Source: a virus. Taken from it: 58,392 nt of DNA. The notes beneath the pieces are model-generated. The model had not been told where the DNA came from. It did no database searches and saw nothing but the letters and a program-made list of their open reading frames with translations. Positions 22,540 to 29,780 of this stretch are shown here, in pieces. The DNA lies in the IMG/VR virus record IMGVR_UViG_3300005618_000003, positions 1-58,392 of that record. One strand, written 5' to 3'. Position numbers and translations under genes: made by a program. Every line of letters starts with the position of its first letter. The stretch's first letter is position 1.

Positions 22540-22784
22540 TTAAGGGCTACAAAAACAAGATGCAAGCTCAGCCCGCGAATAAAGCGGCGGAGGCAACTTT
22601 CGGCGAGGGCTGCTTAGAAGCGTGCCATTGCGTCGTGTGTGATCCCGACTTCGGCACTCGCGGCGTCACTCATTTTATCGACAGCCATCACGTTACACCG
22701 AAGGGCATATTCTTCATCGGCGATAACGCAGAAAAAGACGCCGATGGGAAATGGCATTTCAAAGATCCGAGCGTTTACGTATGA
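22536..22784 (+). CDS. hypothetical protein (82 aa)
   Basis: ATGA overlaps on both sides place it firmly in the cassette. The product contains CLEACHCVVCDPDFGTRGVTHFIDSHHVTPKG, i.e. a CxxxCxCxxC cluster and several His, so metal binding is possible. No family is recognised. Confidence 0.6.
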   Translation: MIKGYKNKMQAQPANKAAEATFGEGCLEACHCVVCDPDFGTRGVTHFIDSHHVTPKGIFFIGDNAEKDADGKWHFKDPSVYV

Positions 22785-23431
22785 ACATCGCCTGCATCAT
22801 CCCCTCAAAGAACCCACAGAACCTAGCCGTGAGCGTCGGAGCCGTCAAGACGCTAGACCCGTCGGTGCGCATCATCATCGTGGACGACGGGCTGGGCGCG
22901 CTCAAAACCGATTGCACGGTGGTTCCGGGGATCAAGCCATTCGTGTTTTCGCGCAACGTCAATATGGGCATTAAGGCGGCTGGCGAAGTTGACGGAGTGG
23001 TGATCCTGAACGACGACGCGGTATTGAAAACGGCTGGTGGATTTACAACCCTTGCCAATACGGCGGCGCTCCGTCCCGAGTATGGGCTAATCGCATCGAC
23101 GACGAACAACGTCGGGAATCGCAACCAACTTCTGAAGGACGTAGGATTGCGCGATGAGCCGCGGATGGTGTGTTTTATCTGCACATACATTCCGCGTTCG
23201 ACGCTTGATGTCGTGGGCTTACTCGACGAGCGATTCACGGCTTATGGATTCGACGACGACGACTACTGCTTGCGGGCCCGCAGGGCTGGGCTGAAGATCG
23301 GCATCCATGACGGATGCTTCGTGGATCATGCGAGCCTCAAGAGCAGCTTCCGCAGCGAAACCCACGCAGACCTAGGCGCTGGCGCAAGGATCTTCCGAGA
23401 GAAGTGGGGCGCGGATAATCACGCGCTTTAA
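22781..23431 (+). CDS. glycosyltransferase family 2
   Basis: Starts at ATG 22781 (ATGA overlap). NIACIIPSKNPQNLAVSVGAV and VRIIIVDDGLGAL form the N-terminal GT2 unit; GVVILNDDAVLKTAGGF is the DxD-like site; FTAYGFDDDDYCLRARRAGLKIGIHDGCFVDHAS is the characteristic GT2 acceptor motif with Asp string and His. At 216 residues it is full-length for this compact class. It ends in a tail-to-tail overlap with the minus-strand gene at 23428. Confidence 0.88.
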   Translation: MNIACIIPSKNPQNLAVSVGAVKTLDPSVRIIIVDDGLGALKTDCTVVPGIKPFVFSRNVNMGIKAAGEVDGVVILNDDAVLKTAGGFTTLANTAALRPEYGLIASTTNNVGNRNQLLKDVGLRDEPRMVCFICTYIPRSTLDVVGLLDERFTAYGFDDDDYCLRARRAGLKIGIHDGCFVDHASLKSSFRSETHADLGAGARIFREKWGADNHAL

Positions 23432-23715
23432 GCAAAGAGTCGCGATCTCTTAAGATATTGCGGATATGTCGAATAGTGCAGCATTCTAATATAGCCACGG
23501 AAAATAACACTCCCCTTCGATGCTTCTGGAGCGCCCGTGGCCAAGAATTCTCCAACCCATCCGCCCTTCAGTGAAAACCGTATAGCTATGCCCTCAAGCT
23601 CAGGGATGGCAACTCTTTTGAACTCGGCGGAACTTACTTGCGCTCTAGATATGGCGTTAGTTCGCTGAGCGGTAAACGGATCATCCTCTAGCAGCCTGCC
23701 TATCAGATAGGTCAT
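23428..23715 (-). CDS. 95-residue protein on the minus strand, leaderless-type start
   Basis: This frame fills a 300-base gap in which the + strand has no gene. The frame is open further upstream, but ATG 23715 lies exactly seven bases after a TATACT hexamer, so a leaderless transcript is likely. The product (MTYLIGRLLEDDPFTAQRTNAISRAQ...) has a helical N-terminus and a beta-rich, aromatic C-terminus. No family is recognised. Orientation against the late operon suggests separate expression, for example in the prophage state. Confidence 0.5.
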   Translation of the reverse strand: MTYLIGRLLEDDPFTAQRTNAISRAQVSSAEFKRVAIPELEGIAIRFSLKGGWVGEFLATGAPEASKGSVIFRGYIRMLHYSTYPQYLKRSRLFA

Positions 23716-23722
23716 GCAAAAC

Positions 23723-23728
23723 AGTATA
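23723..23728 (-). promoter_or_regulatory. -10 element (TATACT) for the 23428-23715 gene
   Basis: On the minus strand TATACT is followed by seven bases and ATG. The -35 region is weak. The same -10 to ATG spacing is seen at 4629-4642 (+) and 37424-37439 (-). Immediately beyond it starts the divergent glycosyltransferase gene at 23734. Confidence 0.45.
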
Positions 23729-23733
23729 AAGCA

Positions 23734-24468
23734 ATGACATTTTCCGCGATGCTCCGCGTAAAAAACGAAGCCCGTTGGATCGAGCGCGTTATCCGCTCGC
23801 TTCAGCCTCTCTGCGAGCGCATCTTCGTTTTCGACGACCACAGCGAGGACAACACAGCCGAAATCTGCGAGTCGCTTGATTGCAGGGTCTACCGCTCGCC
23901 CTTCACTGGCGTAAATGAGGCGCGCGACAAGAACTACCTGCTTCAGCACGTTTGGCATGAGGTCAACCCCCAGACACGCGGGGCGGACTCGCAGCACTGG
24001 ATTGTATCCGTGGATGGTGACGAAGAACTGGAGCCGAACGGCCCGCAGTTGATAAAGCAGGCCATCATGCCGGGGATTCATGCGCTCACATTGAAGATCG
24101 TCTACTTGTGGGACAAGCCGGACCAGATCCGCACGGATGGCATTTACGGCAAGTTCACCCGAGGCTCGGTGTTCCGCATGGTCTCTCCGTTCCATGCCTT
24201 TCGCTCTACGGATGGCAAGGCAAACTTCCACTGCGGATCGGTGCCGAAGGAACTGCTCGGTCAAGTGCGCGCCTGCAATGCGCGGCTGTTTCACTACGGC
24301 TATCTGGAGCGCGAGGACCGAATTAGGAAATACGCCTGGTACAACAAACTTGACCCCCGCAACCGCGCCGAAGATTTTTATTTCCACATGGTTCAGGGCG
24401 ATATACCTGAGATTCCAGCAGACAGGAAGCTACGCCACGCCGGACCGCTTGAACTGGTGCCGTTATGA
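23734..24468 (+). CDS. glycosyltransferase family 2 (WaaE/KdtX-like)
   Basis: The N-terminus MTFSAMLRVKNEARWIERVIRSLQPLCERIFVFDDHSEDNTAEIC is the classic start of the GT2 subgroup that includes lipopolysaccharide core beta-glycosyltransferases. WIVSVDGDEELEPNG supplies the DxDEE motif, and the C-terminal region has HYGYLEREDRIRKYAWYNKLDP, a His/Arg motif seen in the subgroup. At 244 residues it looks complete. It is the last gene of the cassette and ends in an ATGA overlap with the head-tail adaptor gene, so the cassette is welded into the structural operon at both ends. Confidence 0.9.
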   Translation: MTFSAMLRVKNEARWIERVIRSLQPLCERIFVFDDHSEDNTAEICESLDCRVYRSPFTGVNEARDKNYLLQHVWHEVNPQTRGADSQHWIVSVDGDEELEPNGPQLIKQAIMPGIHALTLKIVYLWDKPDQIRTDGIYGKFTRGSVFRMVSPFHAFRSTDGKANFHCGSVPKELLGQVRACNARLFHYGYLEREDRIRKYAWYNKLDPRNRAEDFYFHMVQGDIPEIPADRKLRHAGPLELVPL

Positions 24469-24794
24469 GAGCGGGCCGCCTCGATACCATTTTCGATATC
24501 GAGAAGCCGATCAAAACGCAAACAGCCTCAGGCGCAGTTTTAATCACATGGGAAACTTTCGCAACTGGGATATGGGGCTACTTCTTCGCGGTCGACGCCG
24601 TCGAGAAATACAATCCCGAAACCGGGTTCCTCAAAGAGTCGCAGTACATGCTGGAAATCCGGCCGCTGGACGGGTTGACCGTGGACATGCGGCTGGTTAT
24701 TAGACCGGGAAGGTACATCTATATTCTCGCAATTAATGATCTTGGGTTCCGTGACCGCATCGTCATGAAGATTCGCGAAGGCCTGAACGACTAA
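24465..24794 (+). CDS. head-tail adaptor (head closure) protein
   Basis: A 109-residue beta-barrel-type protein beginning MRAGRLDTIFDIEKPIKTQTASGAVLITWETF and containing RPGRYIYILAINDLGFRDRIVMKIREG, the pattern of phage head-tail adaptor / SPP1 gp16-like proteins. It closes the head after packaging. In related phages this gene directly follows the gp6-like connector; here the glycan cassette separates them. Confidence 0.8.
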   Translation: MRAGRLDTIFDIEKPIKTQTASGAVLITWETFATGIWGYFFAVDAVEKYNPETGFLKESQYMLEIRPLDGLTVDMRLVIRPGRYIYILAINDLGFRDRIVMKIREGLND

Positions 24795-25231
24795 TGACGA
24801 TTTCGGAGGCCGTTCGGACCTACATCCTGGCGCAGACTTCGTTTTCCAATCTCGTTTCCACGCGGCTCTATCCCGAGCGCGCAGGCCAGGGCCTCACCTC
24901 CGACTTCCAGCAGGAGTTGGAGACGCCGTACGTCACTTATCACCTTGAACTTCGCGACGCAGCGCCGACGCAGAACGGGCCGACGCTCATTATCGAAGCC
25001 ACCTTCGCGTTCATCGTTGTTTCGCGCGATTACGACGAGGTCTTTGAGGTAGCCGAAATCTTGCGAGCCATCATGACGGACTTCAAGGGTGTCATGGGCG
25101 GAGCCAGCGGAATCCAGATTGAAGCCGTGACCTGGGCAGAAACCGTCGGCGGCCACATATCGGCAAAAGCCGCACAGGCAGGGCTGTTCGGAGCCCTCGC
25201 AGAGTTCGAAGTTCTGTACATCCCGCAGTAA
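24794..25231 (+). CDS. tail completion protein, DUF3168-like
   Basis: A 145-residue protein with an N-terminal helix (ISEAVRTYILAQTSFSNLV), RLYPERAGQG, TPYVTYHLE, a central beta segment (IIEATFAFIVVSRDYDEVFEVAEILRAIM) and a final strand. This is the layout of DUF3168 tail terminators. Position between head adaptor and tail tube agrees. It probably caps the tail tube. Confidence 0.75.
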   Translation: MTISEAVRTYILAQTSFSNLVSTRLYPERAGQGLTSDFQQELETPYVTYHLELRDAAPTQNGPTLIIEATFAFIVVSRDYDEVFEVAEILRAIMTDFKGVMGGASGIQIEAVTWAETVGGHISAKAAQAGLFGALAEFEVLYIPQ

Positions 25232-25276
25232 GCATTTTCTCAGCAATCCCCATTCGCAGACCAAAGGAGCATCACC

Positions 25277-25699
25277 ATGAGCACAACCGCGTTTTCATCG
25301 CAGGGCAGTCAGTTGCAAGTCTACATTTCCACAACGTATACCCTTGTGCCTGCCATTGTGGGAATAAATATCCCCAAGGTGGACCCAATTTTCGATGACA
25401 TTACCAACCTCGATTCGACCGGCGGGTTCGGCGAGCGCGTCATCGTCGGAAAGAACTTTTTCACAGATACCTACGAAATGATCTGGAACCCGCACAACTA
25501 TGTGCACCGGTTCCTTGAGGACGCTTCGCTCGACCAGTCCGTTCAGGCATTCCAAATCATCGCTTCGGACGGCAACAGCGGAGGCGCGACGTATCAGTTC
25601 TCGGCATACGTCGGGTTCCAGGGCAAACTCGCCATCAAAAAGGCCGGCCGTGCTTCCATGATCCTGAACGGCACCGGCGCACTGTCGCGAGTCAACTAG
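25277..25699 (+). CDS. major tail protein (tail tube)
   Basis: Preceded by AAAGGAG. The 140-residue protein starts STTAFSSQGSQLQVYI and shows IPKVDPIFDDITNLDSTGGFGERVIVGKNFFTDTYEMIWNPHNYVHRFLEDA and a C-terminal GKLAIKKAGRASMILNGTGALSRV, as in compact siphovirus tail-tube proteins. Its position before the chaperone pair and tape measure is canonical. Confidence 0.8.
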   Translation: MSTTAFSSQGSQLQVYISTTYTLVPAIVGINIPKVDPIFDDITNLDSTGGFGERVIVGKNFFTDTYEMIWNPHNYVHRFLEDASLDQSVQAFQIIASDGNSGGATYQFSAYVGFQGKLAIKKAGRASMILNGTGALSRVN

Positions 25700-25700
25700 C

Positions 25701-26105
25701 GTGATCGCCAGAAACACACCGGTCCCGGTCAGTTGTCTCGACAAGCCGCGTTCGCTGCTTTTTTCGCTGAACGCGGCGGCCATTGTGAAGCAGGAGACGG
25801 GCGAAAACCCTCTGTCCTGGAATCAAGAGGGCTGGGCCTCGCTTGCGAAATCGGCCCTTGGCGATGCGGAGCCACAGAAGTTTATAGCGGTCCTGCGCGC
25901 CATGCTACTCCACGAGGACTCGGCATTGACTGCCTCGCAAGTCGGGGAAATGCTTACATCGCTTCCGCAGATGCGGGAGATATTCGCGGCAATGGCCCAG
26001 GCTTATATGCAGTTTGTCGGGCCTATCACAGAGGTCGGAGATAGTGAAGACCCTTCGAGGGCCCAGACCCCGACGAGCTCTGGGCAATTGGTCGCTACGA
26101 CCTAG
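25701..26105 (+). CDS. tail assembly chaperone (G-like product)
   Basis: GTG start one base after the tail-tube stop. The 134-residue protein has a small beta N-terminus (SLLFSLNAAAIVKQETGEN) and a helical rest, with a Ser/Thr-rich C-terminal extension after residue 113. This is the gpG-like product; a -1 shift near its end yields the longer GT product (see 26048-26347). Such chaperones coat the tape measure during tail assembly. Confidence 0.75.
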   Translation: MIARNTPVPVSCLDKPRSLLFSLNAAAIVKQETGENPLSWNQEGWASLAKSALGDAEPQKFIAVLRAMLLHEDSALTASQVGEMLTSLPQMREIFAAMAQAYMQFVGPITEVGDSEDPSRAQTPTSSGQLVATT

Positions 26106-26347
26106 GGCTTACCGAAGCCGAAGTAAGCCGAATCTCCCTGTACGACCTCGGGCTGCTTTTGGATCGTCAAAAGGCCAAACTTCGCTTCGAGGCAAGCCTT
26201 CACGGTATGGAGATTCCAGAAGCCCCGGCCCCGTTCATGACGGCCGACGAGATGATTCGCCGCTTTGACCATCTAGCAGAACTATCCAATGGCCAGAGCA
26301 CAACTCCTCGGGGCGAAGGAACTAGCGGCACAGTTCCAGAAACTTGA
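26048..26347 (+). CDS. tail assembly chaperone T-domain, reached by -1 frameshift
   Basis: In the -1 frame relative to the G-like gene, an open frame from 26048 encodes PDELWAIGRYDLGLTEAEVSRISLYDLGLLLDRQKAKLRFEASLHG and more. It is well protein-like and lacks a natural start, as expected for a T-domain. The frames overlap from 26048 to 26102, so the shift must occur there. No in-phase canonical heptamer XXXYYYZ is present. The C-run at 26068-26071 (ACC CCG codons) is the best non-canonical candidate. Its position before the tape measure supports the GT interpretation. Confidence 0.7.
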   Translation, partial: RPFEGPDPDELWAIGRYDLGLTEAEVSRISLYDLGLLLDRQKAKLRFEASLHGMEIPEAPAPFMTADEMIRRFDHLAELSNGQSTTPRGEGTSGTVPET

Positions 26348-26702
26348 TGCCGAAACTGCGACCACGTATGTCTCTGAAGCACTATTGGCCGGTGCCGAGG
26401 TCATCCGCGAATCCATCCTCCGAAAGATGTGGTTTCGAACAGGGTTCCTTGTGCAGCAGTTGGGTTCAATCGAGACCGTCGAGAAGGATCGCGAGCGGGT
26501 TTTGATGACACTCAGCATTGGGTCAGATGGGTTTTACTGGCGATTCCTGGAAAAGGGGACGCACTGGCGCAGCGGATCAAGGGCTGGCCAGGTGAAGTTA
26601 TTGCCACACCCGCGGCTCAAGCAGGCCTTTACAAACCGCCGCACTACCGCAACGCAAACCGTTCGAGACACCTTCCGCGATTACATGCTGGGCTTTGAAT
26701 AA
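26289..26702 (+). CDS. HK97 gp10-like tail/neck protein
   Basis: A 137-residue protein with LLGAKELAAQFQKLDAETATTYVSEALLAGAEVIRESIL and FLEKGTHWRSGSRAGQVKLLPHPRLKQAFT, the arrangement of HK97 gp10-like proteins (N-terminal helix, FxExGT motif, PFLRPA-like end). These act at the head-tail joint. Its location after the chaperone pair rather than before the tail-tube gene is unusual. Confidence 0.75.
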   Translation: MARAQLLGAKELAAQFQKLDAETATTYVSEALLAGAEVIRESILRKMWFRTGFLVQQLGSIETVEKDRERVLMTLSIGSDGFYWRFLEKGTHWRSGSRAGQVKLLPHPRLKQAFTNRRTTATQTVRDTFRDYMLGFE

Positions 26703-29700
26703 ATGAGCACCAACGCATCACCGCTCTCATCTCTAATCGTCAAATTCCTTGCAGATTCAACCGATTTGCATGAAGGGATCAAGGGGCTAAGCGAGCAACT
26801 TGGCGAGGTTGGCGAGCACTTCGAGATCGGGCATATCACCGAAGCGTTCGCGGAGATCGCCGCGGCCGCCGGGATCGCTACCGGCTCCTTCGAAATCGCC
26901 AAGGAAGCGCTCCAGGCCTTTTCGAAGGCGGAAGATGTACAGACGAGCTTCGAGCTGCTCACCGGCAGCTCGGAGCAAGCAAAAGACGCATTCGAGGGCT
27001 TGAAGGAAACCGCCATTGCCATCGCTGTTCCGTTCGAAAAGTTGCTCGATGTCTCGCAGCGCCTCGCCCCACAGTTTGGAGTAGGCACGCAGCAACTTGA
27101 GGACGTGCTGCAAGCGGCCGGCGACGCCGCGGCAGCCACGGGCCGCGATTTCGACTCGATCGCCACTGGGCTGGACCGCATCGCTATCACGGGCCAGGTG
27201 AGCACGCGTCAACTTGTGCAGTTTGGCGTATCAGTCAGCGACATAGCCCAAACGATGGGAGTCTCGATAGCGGAAGCGACCGAGTTACTCAAGAAGAACG
27301 GCCAAAGCGCACAGGCCGACGTTGAAGCGGTCGTGGCGACCATCGAGCAGAAGTTCGGAGGCGCCGCCGAGGCCATCGCGCAGAACCTTTCCGGACAGTT
27401 TACGAACCTCAAGACGGAACTCGGGTTCATCTCCGAAGACCTGGGAGCCGCCCTCGCGCCATTGGCGGAAGGTCTGATTGCTGGCTTCCAGGATCTGGAG
27501 CCAACGTTAAAGGGAATCGCCGAGGGCGTGAAGCCAGCGGCGGCTGGCTTCGAGCAATTAGCGAGCGCGATCGGCTCCCTTGTGCCGGACTTTGTGAAGA
27601 TCGTCGCCAGCGGCCCGTCAATGGTGGCGCTCGGAACGGCGGTAGGGTTCACCGCTCAGGCCGGGAAGATTCTCGTCGACGTCCTCCACGCGGCGGTGAT
27701 CGAAACAGTCGACTTTGTTTCAAGCCTAAACCCTTTTGGGGACGGCCTTAAACACCTAACCGACGACTTCAATCAAGCTGGCGTCGCGATCACGAAGGAC
27801 TTCGCTGGGTTTGGTGATATCGCCAAACTTGGACAGCAGGCAGCAGACTCTCTGCGCGAGACCACCGTTCCCGTCAAGTTCGATACTGCTGGAGCAACCG
27901 CACATGCAGCCGCAATCTATGGACTGTCCGACGCCTTCAAGGATCTCGGGGTCAAGACCGCACCCACCCAAGCCGAACTGGACAAGTTAGCCAATGCCCT
28001 AGAATTCGTCCAGCGCCAATACGAAGCCGGGCTGATCCCGCTCTCGACCTACGATGCAGCCGTAGGCGACTTCACCAAGAAGATGACGCAGTTGAATGGT
28101 GCGTTCATCCCGCAAGGGCCAATAGACGAACTTGGCGAAGCGCTCAAAAAGGCTGGCATCAAGAACGCTGGTGATGAACTGGAGCAGTTGCAGCGCAACG
28201 TAGCGGCCACCGGGGCGGCTTTCGAAATCGGCAGGGGCCCGGCTTCCGACTATGCCGATGCAATTAAGAAACTTGAGGACTTCACCCAGAAGAACAGCAC
28301 CGAGGGGCTTATTGGTCTTGGCAATCAACTAGAGATTGTCGGAGAGCAATTCAGGCTCGGTAAAGTCGGCGGCGAAGAGCTTGCCGGGGCCCTGGATAAT
28401 CTGGTTCAGGCGGGACCAGCTTTCCAGGACTCAATACTCAAGCAGGATGATGCTATCGGCCATCTAGTTATCACGATGGCCAACGTTGGGCACGAAGTCC
28501 CGACTGTCGATCAGGTACTCCGTAGCTTTGGAGTTGAAACTGCGGACGGTGTAACCAGCCACATTGCGCAACTACAGCACGCGCTCGATTCGGCAAGCGC
28601 TGCCATGAGGACCGGCGTTCCCGGCGCGGCCTTAGCTGCTCAACTAGCCCTCCAGGCGCTAAGGACTGAAGAGCAGAAGTTGAGCCAAACGTCGCTCGAC
28701 GTAAAGATCCTCGGCATACCGGATCTTCAGGCGCTCAGGGACCGCGTTACCGACGTCGGTAAAGCGTATCAGGATTTGGCGAGCAAGGGTTTGCTTACCG
28801 TTACAACTGCACTTGAAGCGAATATTGTCCAGCAGAGGGCGAATATCGATCTTGCCGTGCAGGAGGGCAAAGACACCACCGACCTGCGAATTCAACTTGA
28901 TGCGACAACGGAATCGCTAAAAAGGCAGACGCTAGGGTTCTCCGATCTGGCAGCGTCACTCAAGGGGACATCGCTTAGCGGCCTCGATACCGTTTTCCAT
29001 GATCTGCTTTTTAATATCTCAGGCGTTGCCGATGCCTTCAAAAAGCTCGGCGAATCGATAGTGGACACAGTCGTCAACAGGATCATTAAAGATGCCTTTT
29101 CGCCGCTGCTCGATTCGCTCGACAGTGTGATCGCGAAAGGTGTTGCGGCACTTGAAAAAGTTGCCGGGATCGGCGTTAGCAGCATCCCCACCCCCGGAGT
29201 CGGAAGCGGAGGCGTAAAAATCCCTGGCATTCCAGGCATCGGCGGCGATCCTGGCGGATTGCCGGGGGTCGGCGACGCTCCGGGTATCGATCTGGCCGAT
29301 GGCGGAGGCGCGGGATCATCAAGTCTTGGCCTTGCCTCATCATTCTCATCTTTCCTCGGGGCAGCAGGCGCAATCGGCGGCGTGGTTAGCGCCATCAGCG
29401 GCATTATCGGAAACTTCCAGAACGCGCGGCAGGAGGGATCACTCAATGCCATCGAGAGCAATACGCGCGTCGGTGCATTGTACTGCCTCGGCGCTCTTCG
29501 GGAACTGGAAGGGCACACTAGCTTCTATGGCAAATCTCTATTCCCTGAGTTGAAGGGCATTCTCGACTGGCAAGGCTATATCGTTAACTCGATCACCGCG
29601 CTGGGAAGCATAAATCTTAGTGCCCTACCAGGGCAGATTGCTACTGCGCTGACGCCGGTCTTAAAACCTGGCTCATCGGGGGCTCCGATCAATATCAATA

Positions 29701-29780
29701 TCTACGGGGCGACGGACCCGGCGGCAACGGCTGATTCGGTAGCGACGATGCTCAAGACGCTGTCGCCGGTCTTCACGTAA
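26703..29780 (+). CDS. tail tape measure protein
   Basis: A 1025-residue protein directly after the chaperone region. Long Ala/Gln-rich helices dominate, with a tape-measure-like N-terminal domain (TSFELLTGSSEQAKDAFEGLKETAIAIAVPFEKLLDVSQRLAPQFG), a hydrophobic stretch around ALGTAVGFTAQAGKILVDVL, and a Gly/Pro-rich region near 820-870 (GVGSGGVKIPGIPGIGGDPGG). The C-terminal end is hydrophobic. Its length suggests a tail of roughly 150 nm using the usual one-residue to 0.15-nm rule. Confidence 0.9.
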   Translation: MSTNASPLSSLIVKFLADSTDLHEGIKGLSEQLGEVGEHFEIGHITEAFAEIAAAAGIATGSFEIAKEALQAFSKAEDVQTSFELLTGSSEQAKDAFEGLKETAIAIAVPFEKLLDVSQRLAPQFGVGTQQLEDVLQAAGDAAAATGRDFDSIATGLDRIAITGQVSTRQLVQFGVSVSDIAQTMGVSIAEATELLKKNGQSAQADVEAVVATIEQKFGGAAEAIAQNLSGQFTNLKTELGFISEDLGAALAPLAEGLIAGFQDLEPTLKGIAEGVKPAAAGFEQLASAIGSLVPDFVKIVASGPSMVALGTAVGFTAQAGKILVDVLHAAVIETVDFVSSLNPFGDGLKHLTDDFNQAGVAITKDFAGFGDIAKLGQQAADSLRETTVPVKFDTAGATAHAAAIYGLSDAFKDLGVKTAPTQAELDKLANALEFVQRQYEAGLIPLSTYDAAVGDFTKKMTQLNGAFIPQGPIDELGEALKKAGIKNAGDELEQLQRNVAATGAAFEIGRGPASDYADAIKKLEDFTQKNSTEGLIGLGNQLEIVGEQFRLGKVGGEELAGALDNLVQAGPAFQDSILKQDDAIGHLVITMANVGHEVPTVDQVLRSFGVETADGVTSHIAQLQHALDSASAAMRTGVPGAALAAQLALQALRTEEQKLSQTSLDVKILGIPDLQALRDRVTDVGKAYQDLASKGLLTVTTALEANIVQQRANIDLAVQEGKDTTDLRIQLDATTESLKRQTLGFSDLAASLKGTSLSGLDTVFHDLLFNISGVADAFKKLGESIVDTVVNRIIKDAFSPLLDSLDSVIAKGVAALEKVAGIGVSSIPTPGVGSGGVKIPGIPGIGGDPGGLPGVGDAPGIDLADGGGAGSSSLGLASSFSSFLGAAGAIGGVVSAISGIIGNFQNARQEGSLNAIESNTRVGALYCLGALRELEGHTSFYGKSLFPELKGILDWQGYIVNSITALGSINLSALPGQIATALTPVLKPGSSGAPININIYGATDPAATADSVATMLKTLSPVFT

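Noticed and set aside
23716-24387. Upstream extension of the minus-strand gene 23428-23715
   Set aside because: The extension is antisense to a clear glycosyltransferase. Only the part in the gap, from ATG 23715, is kept.
26059-26065. GGGCCCA as -1 slippery heptamer for the tail chaperone
   Set aside because: Its phase relative to the 0 frame is wrong for tandem -1 slippage.
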